DNA of 64,000 nucleotides from Serinibacter arcticus (GTDB taxonomy: Bacteria; Actinomycetota; Actinomycetes; Actinomycetales; Beutenbergiaceae). The translations under genes and the position numbers were made by a program. The stretch is from positions 496,001-560,000 of the forward strand of contig NZ_RHPJ01000002.1 of NCBI RefSeq assembly GCF_004786095.1. The letters run 5' to 3'. The notes beneath the pieces were generated by a model. The model made no database searches. It was not told where the DNA came from and saw only the letters and a program-made list of their open reading frames with translations. Of this stretch, positions 16,056-23,153 are shown in pieces (position 1 is the stretch's first letter; each line of letters opens with the position of its first letter).

Positions 16056-19000
16056 ATGAGACGTGCAGGACACAGACGTGGGGTCGGGGCGCTGCTCGCC
16101 CTGACCCTCGCCGCGACCGGGGTGTCAGTGATGACCGCCGCCGCGACGGCAGCGCCGGGTACGCCCGACGCCACCACCAGCCAGGCCGACGCCACCCAGG
16201 CCGCCGTCGAGCCCGACGCCCTGGCCCGCGCCGCGGAGGAGGTCGCCCCGACCGCCGCGGACGAGTGCATCCCCAACCCGTACGGGACCCGGGACATCTT
16301 CCTGCGCGGCGCGATGAACGGCTGGGGCACCTCGCCCTCCTACCGCTTCGTCTACAACTGCGACCGCTTCGAGCTCCTCTTCGAGGCCACCGGCAGCCTG
16401 GACTTCAAGGTCGCCGACGGCAGCTGGAGCGGCGACACCGACTTCGGCCGCCCCGCCGGCGCCGGCCAGCCCGTCGCCGGGACGCCCTTCACGCTCGCCG
16501 CCGCGGGCAGCAACCTCAACTTCGAGTTCACGGGCCAGCACCTGGCCACGCTCGACGTCTCCGAGTCGGCCACCGCCCCGACGCTGCGGTTCGACACCTG
16601 CTCCGCGAGCCCGCTCGGTGCCGCCGAGGTGAACGTCATCGGTGACCTCGGGGGCCAGGCCTCCAGCGCGCCGTTCCTCTGGGCGTGCAACGCCTACTTC
16701 CAGAACCTCGACGTCGAGGGCACGCACTCCTTCAAGGTCGGCGACCCCGCCTCCGCCTCGAGCGTCTTCGGCTCGGGGAGCGGCGCCGTCGTCGTCCAGC
16801 CGGACGAGCCCGTCGCCCTGACCTCCGCCGCGCAGAACCCCCAGACCGCGGACCTCACCTTCGACTTCACCGGTGAGCACACCGCGAAGCTCGACTTCGC
16901 GGGCGACGGCGGCGCGCCGCGCCTCACGATCGGCGCGCGCTCCTTCGTGAACCCGGGCGTCCCGGTCGTGGTGACGAACCCGATCGCCCGCAGCGTCTCC
17001 TTCGACTCGCGCGACGAGGCCGACAAGGCACCGTTCGGCGCCGTGACGGCGGGCTCCGCCGTCGACTTCTCGCTCGAGGCCCTGCCCGGGGTCACGAGCG
17101 CGACGCTCGTGGTCGAGGACCGCGTCTTCGAGGGCAACGCCGACGTGCTCGACTACGTCGACACCGTGCGCACCCCGATGGTCCGCTCCGACGCCGGTGA
17201 CGGCACCGACCGCTGGAGCGCCACCCACACGTTCGACCCGATCAGCGTGTACGGGTACTACTTCGAGCTCGAGATCGCCGGGCGCGACTACGTCTACCAG
17301 AACAACGACAGCGCGGTGTACTGGACGACCGAGCGCGGCACCTTCGGCCAGGGCGAGATCGGCTTCGCGCCGAGCACGCCCGACCAGATCCGCCGCTACC
17401 GCCAGACCGTCTACGACGCGAGCTTCAGCGTTCCCGAGTGGGCCAAGGACGGCGTCTACTACTACGTCTTCCCCGAGCGGTTCCGCGACGGCGACAGCAC
17501 GAACAACCCCAGCGCCGAGGACACCTACCTCGGCGGCCCCGTCGAGCTCCACGAGAACTGGAACGACCGCCCCTCCATCCCGGGCAGCGGCGACGGCTTC
17601 GACAACACCTGGAACAACGACTTCTTCGGTGGCGACCTCGCCGGCGTCACCGAGAAGCTCGACTACATGGAGGAGCTCGGCGCCACGATCCTCTACATGA
17701 CGCCCGTCCTCGAGGCCGGCTCTAACCACAAGTACGACACGGCCGACTACGACCAGATCGACAACGCCTTCGGCACCAACGAGGACTACGAGCTCCTCAC
17801 GCAGGAGGCAGAGAAGCGCGGCATCCGCGTGATCATGGACGCCTCCTTCAACCACAGCGGCAGCGACAGCCGCTACTTCGACCGCTACGAGCGCTACGAC
17901 GACCTCGGCGCGTTCGAGGGCGGCACCGTGCAGCCCGACTCCCCGTGGGCGGACCTGTACGAGTTCGAGGGCAACACCTACCAGGGCTGGGGCGGCGACT
18001 CCATGCCGGAGCTCGCCGAGTCCGACGCCTGGAAGGACCTCTCCTTCCGCGACGACGACTCCATCACCGACACGTGGCTGGACCGCGGCGCCTCCGGGTG
18101 GCGCATGGACGTGGCCCCGTGGGTGAGCGACGACTTCTGGCGCGAGTGGCGCACGAACGTCAAGGCCAACGACCCCGAGGCGCTGACCATCGCGGAGACC
18201 TGGTTCGACTCCTCGAAGTTCTTCCTCGGTGACACCTTCGACACCACGATGAACTACATCTTCCGCAACTCCGTCATCGACTACGCCGCCGGTGGGGACG
18301 CGCAGGAGATCTACCAGAACATCGAGCTCATGCGGGAGTCCTACCCCGAGGAGTCCTTCTACGCGCTGATGAACCTGCTCTCCACACACGACGAGGTGCG
18401 CGCCCTGAACGAGTTCGGCTACACCAGCGACTCGTCCACCCCGGAGGAGATCGAGATCGCCAAGCAGCGCCTGCGCCTGGCGGTGTTCTTCCAGATGACC
18501 TTCCCGGGCAGCCCGGCGGTCTACTACGGCGACGAGGTCGGCGTCACCGGCGGCGCGGACCCCCAGAACCGCCGCACCTACCCCTGGGCGGACGAGGGCG
18601 GCAGCCCGGACGAGTCCCTCCTGGCCGACTACACCGAGCTCATCGCGATGCGTCACGACAACGACGTGCTCCGCCGGGGCAGCATCGACGCCCCGATCTA
18701 CCTGGACGAGGAGCTCATCGTCCTCGCGCGTGAGTACGACGGCGTCCTGGCCGTCACCGCCTACAACAACGGCACCGAGGACCGCGAGGTCACGGTCGAC
18801 ATCCCCGCGGAGTTCGCAGGCCTGACGTTCGCCGACGCCCTGACGGGCGAGGAGACGACCGCGGGCGGCACCACCCTGACGATCAGCGCGCCCGCCGTGT
18901 TCGGCACCGCGCTCATCAGCCAGGGCGACGCCGAGCCGCAGCCGGCGCCGTTCGTGGACGTCCCGTTCGGCACGCAGTTCTTCGAGGACATCCAGTGGCT

Positions 19001-19544
19001 GTTCGACAACGAGATCTCGACCGGCTGGGAGACCGAGGAGGGCCGCGAGTTCCGCCCCGTGACCCCGATCGCCCGTGACGCGATGGCGGCGTTCCTGTAC
19101 CGCCAGGCGAACTCGCCCGAGTTCACCGCGCCGACGGTCTCGCCGTTCTCGGACGTGAGCACGAGCAACCAGTTCTACAAGGAGATCGCCTGGCTGGCGG
19201 ATCAGGAGATCTCCACCGGCTGGGCGAACGGCGACGGGACGTACTCCTACCGTCCGCTCGAGCCGATCGGGCGTGACGCGATGGCGGCGTTCCTGTACCG
19301 GATGGCCGAGGAGCCGGAGTTCACCGCTCCGACGACCTCGCCGTTCACGGACATGACCCCGGCGACGCAGTTCTACTCCGAGGTCACGTGGCTGGTGTCG
19401 GAGGAGATCGCGACCGGCTGGCTCGGCAACGACGGGACGGCGATCTACCGCCCGACCACGCCGATCAACCGTGACGCGATGGCCGCGTTCCTGCACCGGT
19501 TCGACGATGCCGGGTTCTCGAACGTGGGGGCGTCGGTCAGCTGA
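16056..19544 (+). CDS. Secreted GH13 amylase/neopullulanase with SLH-like anchor
   Basis: A 1162-residue exoenzyme for starch or pullulan. A signal peptide (cut about residue 34) is followed by two related N-terminal modules of about 110 residues (each with FKV then a G-DT/S-F pattern, and a TAKLDF/LATLDV end), a CBM34-like domain about 300-440, a GH13 barrel about 450-850, a C-terminal beta domain, and three SLH-like repeats about 965-1155. Active-site residues are Asp685 (GWRMDVAPW, nucleophile), Glu714 (IAETWFD, acid/base) and Asp779 (LSTHDEVR). The CBM34-like domain favours the neopullulanase/cyclomaltodextrinase branch. The gene stands alone, behind a maltose-type operator, with a strong terminator after it. 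A GGAG sequence precedes the ATG. Confidence 0.92.
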   Translation: MRRAGHRRGVGALLALTLAATGVSVMTAAATAAPGTPDATTSQADATQAAVEPDALARAAEEVAPTAADECIPNPYGTRDIFLRGAMNGWGTSPSYRFVYNCDRFELLFEATGSLDFKVADGSWSGDTDFGRPAGAGQPVAGTPFTLAAAGSNLNFEFTGQHLATLDVSESATAPTLRFDTCSASPLGAAEVNVIGDLGGQASSAPFLWACNAYFQNLDVEGTHSFKVGDPASASSVFGSGSGAVVVQPDEPVALTSAAQNPQTADLTFDFTGEHTAKLDFAGDGGAPRLTIGARSFVNPGVPVVVTNPIARSVSFDSRDEADKAPFGAVTAGSAVDFSLEALPGVTSATLVVEDRVFEGNADVLDYVDTVRTPMVRSDAGDGTDRWSATHTFDPISVYGYYFELEIAGRDYVYQNNDSAVYWTTERGTFGQGEIGFAPSTPDQIRRYRQTVYDASFSVPEWAKDGVYYYVFPERFRDGDSTNNPSAEDTYLGGPVELHENWNDRPSIPGSGDGFDNTWNNDFFGGDLAGVTEKLDYMEELGATILYMTPVLEAGSNHKYDTADYDQIDNAFGTNEDYELLTQEAEKRGIRVIMDASFNHSGSDSRYFDRYERYDDLGAFEGGTVQPDSPWADLYEFEGNTYQGWGGDSMPELAESDAWKDLSFRDDDSITDTWLDRGASGWRMDVAPWVSDDFWREWRTNVKANDPEALTIAETWFDSSKFFLGDTFDTTMNYIFRNSVIDYAAGGDAQEIYQNIELMRESYPEESFYALMNLLSTHDEVRALNEFGYTSDSSTPEEIEIAKQRLRLAVFFQMTFPGSPAVYYGDEVGVTGGADPQNRRTYPWADEGGSPDESLLADYTELIAMRHDNDVLRRGSIDAPIYLDEELIVLAREYDGVLAVTAYNNGTEDREVTVDIPAEFAGLTFADALTGEETTAGGTTLTISAPAVFGTALISQGDAEPQPAPFVDVPFGTQFFEDIQWLFDNEISTGWETEEGREFRPVTPIARDAMAAFLYRQANSPEFTAPTVSPFSDVSTSNQFYKEIAWLADQEISTGWANGDGTYSYRPLEPIGRDAMAAFLYRMAEEPEFTAPTTSPFTDMTPATQFYSEVTWLVSEEIATGWLGNDGTAIYRPTTPINRDAMAAFLHRFDDAGFSNVGASVS

Positions 19545-19583
19545 CCGGTCCCACCTCCAGCACCTGCACCGCCTGCACCACAG

Positions 19584-19623
19584 CGCCGCCCCCGGCGGGT
19601 CATCGGACCCGCCGGGGGCGGCG
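19584..19623 (+). terminator. Hairpin terminator after GH13 gene
   Basis: An 18-base-pair perfect GC stem (19584-19601 with 19606-19623) around an ATCG loop begins 40 bases after the GH13 stop codon. It lacks a U-tract, like the hairpin after pdxT. Confidence 0.85.
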
Positions 19624-19663
19624 TCGTTCGTCGGGGTTCGTCAGGGGGTGGTGGACTGGTTCC

Positions 19664-20203
19664 GTGCCCACCGCCCGCAGCGCCGCGCTCCTCGTGGCCC
19701 GGCCCGACGCCGTCGCCGGACCGCTGCTCCTGATCGGCCACATGGGCGGTCCGTTCTGGGCGCGCAAGGACGCCGGCGCCTGGTCGATCCCCAAGGGCGA
19801 GCACGCCTCGGACGAGCCGGCCGAGGCGGCCGCCCGTCGCGAGCTCGCGGAGGAGACCGGGTACGTCTGGCCGGTTGCGGCGCCGCTGGTGGATCTGGGG
19901 GAGTTCCGGCAGTCCCGGAAGGTCGTGCGGGTGTTCCTGGGTGTCGAGCCCGCGACGCCCGACGGCGGAACCGCGGCCCCGTGGGACCTGGACGCGTTCA
20001 CCTGCAACACGTTCGACGTCGAGTGGCCGCCCCGCTCCGGCGTCGTGCGGACGTTCCCGGAGCTGGACAGGGTCGGCTGGGTCAGCACCCAGATCGCCCG
20101 GACGCTGCTCGTGGCGGGGCAGATCCCGGCGGTGGACGCCGCCGTCGGGCGCCTCGGCGGGGAGTCGCGGGACCCGGAGGCGGCGCGCTACCGCGCTCTG
20201 TAG
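19664..20203 (+). CDS. Nudix hydrolase
   Basis: A 179-residue protein with a complete Nudix box at about residues 45-67: GEHASDE, then RELAEETGYV (pattern G-x5-E-x7-RE-U-x-EE-x-G-U), which binds Mg and cleaves nucleoside-diphosphate-linked compounds. The WSIPKGE lead-in and a VEWPPRSG segment resemble diadenosine-polyphosphate or NTP-type Nudix enzymes. GTG start at 19664. The next gene encodes a macro-domain protein, so an ADP-ribose-related substrate is possible but unproven. Confidence 0.85.
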   Translation: MPTARSAALLVARPDAVAGPLLLIGHMGGPFWARKDAGAWSIPKGEHASDEPAEAAARRELAEETGYVWPVAAPLVDLGEFRQSRKVVRVFLGVEPATPDGGTAAPWDLDAFTCNTFDVEWPPRSGVVRTFPELDRVGWVSTQIARTLLVAGQIPAVDAAVGRLGGESRDPEAARYRAL

Positions 20204-20213
20204 CGGAGGGCCT

Positions 20214-20353
20214 GTCCCTTCGGCCGGTGTGCCCGTCCCTTCGGACGGTCTCACGTCGATCGCGGCCGTCGGCGTCGGCGGCATGACGCCACTCCGTCCG
20301 GCGCGCCCCGCGCTCAGACCGTCCGAAGGGACAGCGACACCGGCCGACGGGAC
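20214..20353. repeat. Long interrupted inverted repeat between Nudix and macro-domain genes
   Basis: Two 38-base arms (20214-20251 and 20316-20353) are reverse complements except for about five positions, separated by 64 bases. The inner part of each arm carries the block GTCCCTTCGGACGGTCT or its complement exactly. It could be a folded RNA element, a remnant of a small mobile repeat, or a regulatory site for the macro-domain gene, which starts 70 bases later. Confidence 0.7.
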
Positions 20354-20410
20354 GGGGTGGCGGACGACCGGCAGGCGCCGCTCGACGGGACGGCCCGTTC
20401 CCGGCCGAGG

Positions 20411-20416
20411 CAGAGT
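20411..20416 (+). promoter_or_regulatory. Likely -10 element, leaderless mRNA for the macro-domain gene
   Basis: CAGAGT ends 6 bases before the ATG at 20423. The GGAGG between them is too close to the start to be a normal ribosome-binding sequence. Confidence 0.45.
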
Positions 20417-20422
20417 GGAGGC

Positions 20423-21742
20423 ATGCCCGACGTCACCCGCGCCACCACGTTCGCCCTCGCCGTCGAGAAGGCGGTCGACCCGACGACCGTCCGCGAGGTG
20501 ACCCACGAGGCGTTCAACGACGACGCCACCAGCGGCGGGTTCGCGTTCCACTACGACCACGTGATGCTGATCTGCGGGGTCGCCGGCGGGCGCGCGTGGT
20601 CGGTCGACCCGGGTACGGACGAGGGGCGGCGCGAGGCGGTCGAGGCGTTCTGGCGCGTCGCCCGACGGCGCAGCGAACGACTCACCCGCACCGTCGACCC
20701 CGCGACGCTCCCCGCCACGACGCGGGCCGCCGTCGCCGCCCTCGTCTCCGGCGCTCGCAGCGTCGGTGACCTGGAACCGCGCCCGCTGGAGAGCGACGAC
20801 GAGCGCGCCCGCGCCGACTACCTGCTCATCCTGCTGCGCCGGTACGCCTCGGCCGCGTCCAACGCCTCCAACGCCTCCAACCAGCCCCCGATCGAGGCCG
20901 ACGCCCTCCGCGTCGTCGCTCGCCACCAGGTCTTCGTCCGCGGCACCGACCACCGCGCGCACCCGTGCCCGCTGTGCGGCACCCCCGCCGTCGGCGGCCC
21001 GCGCTACCCCCGCGCCGTCTGCGACGACTGCCGCGACAGGATCCGCTGCGCCCACGACCGCCCGATCGGGGGCGAGAACATCGACCTCGGCGGTGGTTTC
21101 GTCGCCCGCCACACCGACGACGGCACCGCCTGCGACACCACCACCGCCGACCACCGCGCACGGGTCGACGACCGCCCCGTCCGCATCGACGAGGCCCACA
21201 TGGGCGGCGTCGTCATCGAGGCGCTCCTGCCGCCCGAGGTCGAGCTGATCCGGGGCGACATCACCCGGCAGGAGGTCGACGCCGTCGTGAACGCCGCGAA
21301 CTCGGGCATGCGCGGCGGCGGGGGAGTCGACGGCGCGATCCACCGCGCCGGCGGCCCGGCCGTCCTGGCCGACTGCCTCGCCCGGTTCCCGCGCGGCCTC
21401 GCCGTCGGGGACGCCGGCTGGACGACGGCGGGCGACCTCCCGGCGTCGCGCGTGATCCACACGGTCGGCCCGAACCACGCGGCCGGGCAGCGCGACCGTG
21501 CGCTCCTGGTCTCCTGCTACCGCCGCAGCCTCGAGGTCGCCGACGAGCTCCGGGCCGGCACCGTCGCGTTCCCGCTCGTCAGCGCCGGGATCTACGGCTG
21601 GCCGCTGCAGGATGCGGCGGACGCCGCCGTCGAGACCCTCGCGAGCACGCCGAGCGGCGTGCGCCTGGCGCGGATCGTGGCGTTCTCCGACGAGGCGTAC
21701 GACGCCGTCGCCCGCGCTCTCGGGGCCCGCGGGACGGACTAG
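20423..21742 (+). CDS. Unknown Cys-rich domain fused to a macro domain (ADP-ribose-binding/deacetylase type)
   Basis: A 439-residue two-part protein. Residues about 275-439 are a macro domain: VELIRGDITRQEVDAVVNAA, GGGGVDGAIHRAGG, VIHTVGPNH and VAFPLVSAGIYGWP, with the residues of O-acetyl-ADP-ribose and protein-ADP-ribose hydrolases. Residues 1-270 match no family I know. They hold a DPTTVREV...SGG...DPGT region, a low-complexity SNASNASN linker (about 153-160), and a Cys cluster CPLCG...CDDC...RCAHDR...HTDDGTAC that looks zinc-binding. The same unknown half occurs alone at 33474-34322. ATG at 20423 is chosen for the -10 spacing. The stop overlaps that of the convergent gene at 21739. A role in NAD or ADP-ribose signalling is inferred from the macro domain only. 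Confidence 0.85.
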   Translation: MPDVTRATTFALAVEKAVDPTTVREVTHEAFNDDATSGGFAFHYDHVMLICGVAGGRAWSVDPGTDEGRREAVEAFWRVARRRSERLTRTVDPATLPATTRAAVAALVSGARSVGDLEPRPLESDDERARADYLLILLRRYASAASNASNASNQPPIEADALRVVARHQVFVRGTDHRAHPCPLCGTPAVGGPRYPRAVCDDCRDRIRCAHDRPIGGENIDLGGGFVARHTDDGTACDTTTADHRARVDDRPVRIDEAHMGGVVIEALLPPEVELIRGDITRQEVDAVVNAANSGMRGGGGVDGAIHRAGGPAVLADCLARFPRGLAVGDAGWTTAGDLPASRVIHTVGPNHAAGQRDRALLVSCYRRSLEVADELRAGTVAFPLVSAGIYGWPLQDAADAAVETLASTPSGVRLARIVAFSDEAYDAVARALGARGTD

Positions 21743-22221
21743 CTGCTCAGGCGGTACCGCTGGCGGGCGCGCTTCTTCTTCGGCGGCTTGCTCCACTGCC
21801 ACCACGTGTAGTGGTAGTCGCCCTGCTCGACGGAGTAGGTCGCGCCGCACGCGGTGCACCGGCACTCGTACGTCATGCTCCACCCGGGTTCCGAGGTGCT
21901 GAGGATCTCCGCCTTGCCGGCCGCCACCAGCTTCGTGGGCTCGTAGAACAGCCAGCCGTGCCAGGTCGTGCACTCGCACTCGCCCGCCGCGGCGGCCTGG
22001 AGCACCCGGACGGCCTGCACGACGTGGTTCGCGTTCGAGTGCAGCGCGCCGCCGTAGTCGAGGTCGTCGGTCGCACGGTCGATCCGCACGGCGTGCGGCG
22101 CCAGCTCCTCGACGGTCGCGCGCTCGGCCCGGATCACCGCGTGCGAACCGCTCAGCGCGCGGCTCGCGTCGCCCGAGACGAGGTCGGCGAGGATGTCGGC
22201 GGCGGTGGGGGAGTCGGTCAT
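21739..22221 (-). CDS. Unknown protein with C-terminal Cys cluster
   Basis: A 160-residue soluble protein I do not recognise. The N-terminal half is acidic and helical (TAADILADLVSGDASRAL); the C-terminal half has CECTTWHGWLFYEPTKL and then YECRCTACGATYSVEQG, five cysteines that could bind a metal, and ends in a lysine/arginine-rich tail KKKRARQRYR. Third codon positions are nearly all G/C, supporting a real gene. ATG at 22221 lies 6 bases after a -10-like GACAAT. Its stop codon overlaps the convergent macro-domain gene inside the palindrome CTAG. Confidence 0.7.
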   Translation of the reverse strand: MTDSPTAADILADLVSGDASRALSGSHAVIRAERATVEELAPHAVRIDRATDDLDYGGALHSNANHVVQAVRVLQAAAAGECECTTWHGWLFYEPTKLVAAGKAEILSTSEPGWSMTYECRCTACGATYSVEQGDYHYTWWQWSKPPKKKRARQRYRLSS

Positions 22222-22227
22222 CGGGTG

Positions 22228-22233
22228 ATTGTC
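22228..22233 (-). promoter_or_regulatory. Likely -10 element, leaderless mRNA for the Cys-cluster protein
   Basis: GACAAT on the minus strand ends 6 bases before the ATG at 22221; no ribosome-binding sequence is seen. Confidence 0.4.
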
Positions 22234-22328
22234 GCAGCGGCGCGTGCGACACCTCGACCACCCGCGCGGCACGACGGCGGAGGTCGCGGCCCCTTGCGCC
22301 GCGCGACGAGGTGCGGTGAGGCTGGGGC

Positions 22329-23066
22329 ATGAGACGCACCGGAGCCGCCCTCGCCGCCGCCCTGCTCGTCACCGCGCTCGCCGCCTGCTCGCCCGGGGGT
22401 GAGACCGCCCCGCCCGCCAGCTCCGAGCCCGCCCCCGAGACGTCCACCAGCTCCGAGCCGGCGACGCAGCCGACGGAGTCGGAGACCGAGGGGACGGACG
22501 ACGGCGAGGTCACCGCCATCCCCACCGAGGCCCTGCCGGAGACCCTCCTGCCCGCCGACCTCCTCGGCACGCCGGACCAGCCGCGCGAGGAGGCCCAGGG
22601 CGTGGCGCCCTGGCTGCTGCCCGAGACGTGCGAGCAGGTCACGCCGGACGCCGTCGACATGTGGACCGTGACGCAGGGGAGCGGTGAGGCCGAGGAGCCC
22701 GTCGGCGTCCACCAGGTCGCGGTGTTCCTCGACGCCGATGCCGCCGTCGCCGGGGCCGACGCCCTGGTCGCGGCGTTCGCCAGCTGCGCACCGTCCGAAG
22801 GGGCACCGACGATCTACGCCGTCGAGCCGCTCGACATCGGCGCGCAGGGCACCGGCCTCGCGACGGACTACAACGGCGTCTCCGCCGGCGGCGACCTCGA
22901 CACCGCGCTGGGCAGCTACCTCGCCGAGACGCGCCGCGGCACCGCCGTCACGCTCACGGGGTTCCAGGGCGGGGAGGCGCAGGTCGGAACGTCGCGGGCC
23001 GACACCACGGCGCTGCTCGCCGGCGCGTGGGAGCGGCTGTGCGCCTACGACAGCGAGGGCTGCTGA
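22329..23066 (+). CDS. Unknown lipoprotein
   Basis: A 245-residue lipoprotein: signal peptide with lipobox TALAAC (acyl-Cys about residue 20), a long Ser/Thr/Glu/Pro linker to about residue 65, then a globular domain with four cysteines likely to form disulfides (ETCEQV, ASCAPSEG, RLCAYDSEGC). The fold may resemble sensor-type extracellular domains of actinobacterial lipoproteins (VFLDADAAVAGADALVAAF), but I cannot assign a family. It is divergent from the Cys-cluster gene and upstream of the DUF2254 gene. Confidence 0.75.
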   Translation: MRRTGAALAAALLVTALAACSPGGETAPPASSEPAPETSTSSEPATQPTESETEGTDDGEVTAIPTEALPETLLPADLLGTPDQPREEAQGVAPWLLPETCEQVTPDAVDMWTVTQGSGEAEEPVGVHQVAVFLDADAAVAGADALVAAFASCAPSEGAPTIYAVEPLDIGAQGTGLATDYNGVSAGGDLDTALGSYLAETRRGTAVTLTGFQGGEAQVGTSRADTTALLAGAWERLCAYDSEGC

Positions 23067-23081
23067 CCGGCCAGCACCGGG

Positions 23082-23087
23082 CAGAGT
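23082..23087 (+). promoter_or_regulatory. Likely -10 element in front of the DUF2254 leader ORF
   Basis: CAGAGT ends 6 bases before an ATG at 23094 that opens a 19-codon reading frame. The spacing matches the other leaderless starts here. Confidence 0.45.
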
Positions 23088-23093
23088 AGGCGC

Positions 23094-23153
23094 ATGCACC
23101 GAACGCCCGGACCGGCCCCCGCCCGCCCCTCGGCACCGACGGCGAGCTGCTGA
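23094..23153 (+). CDS. Putative 19-residue leader ORF coupled to DUF2254 gene
   Basis: From the ATG right after a -10 element, 19 Pro/Ala-rich codons run to a TGA that overlaps the ATG of the next gene (TGATG at 23151-23155). Termination there would deliver ribosomes straight to the DUF2254 start, which has no good ribosome-binding sequence. It could equally be a chance frame; codon evidence is limited by its length. Confidence 0.4.
   Translation: MHRTPGPAPARPSAPTASC

Noticed and set aside
18381-18401. Apparent loss of the GH13 NHD motif (LSTHDEVR)
   Set aside because: The neopullulanase branch often has S/T-HD here; the His and Asp are intact, so it is not a defect.
16125-19496. Open frame of over 1100 codons on the minus strand, opposite the GH13 gene
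   Set aside because: It mirrors a real GH13 gene; its product is Val/Gly/Arg/Asp-rich with no domain, as expected for the shadow of a very GC-rich gene.
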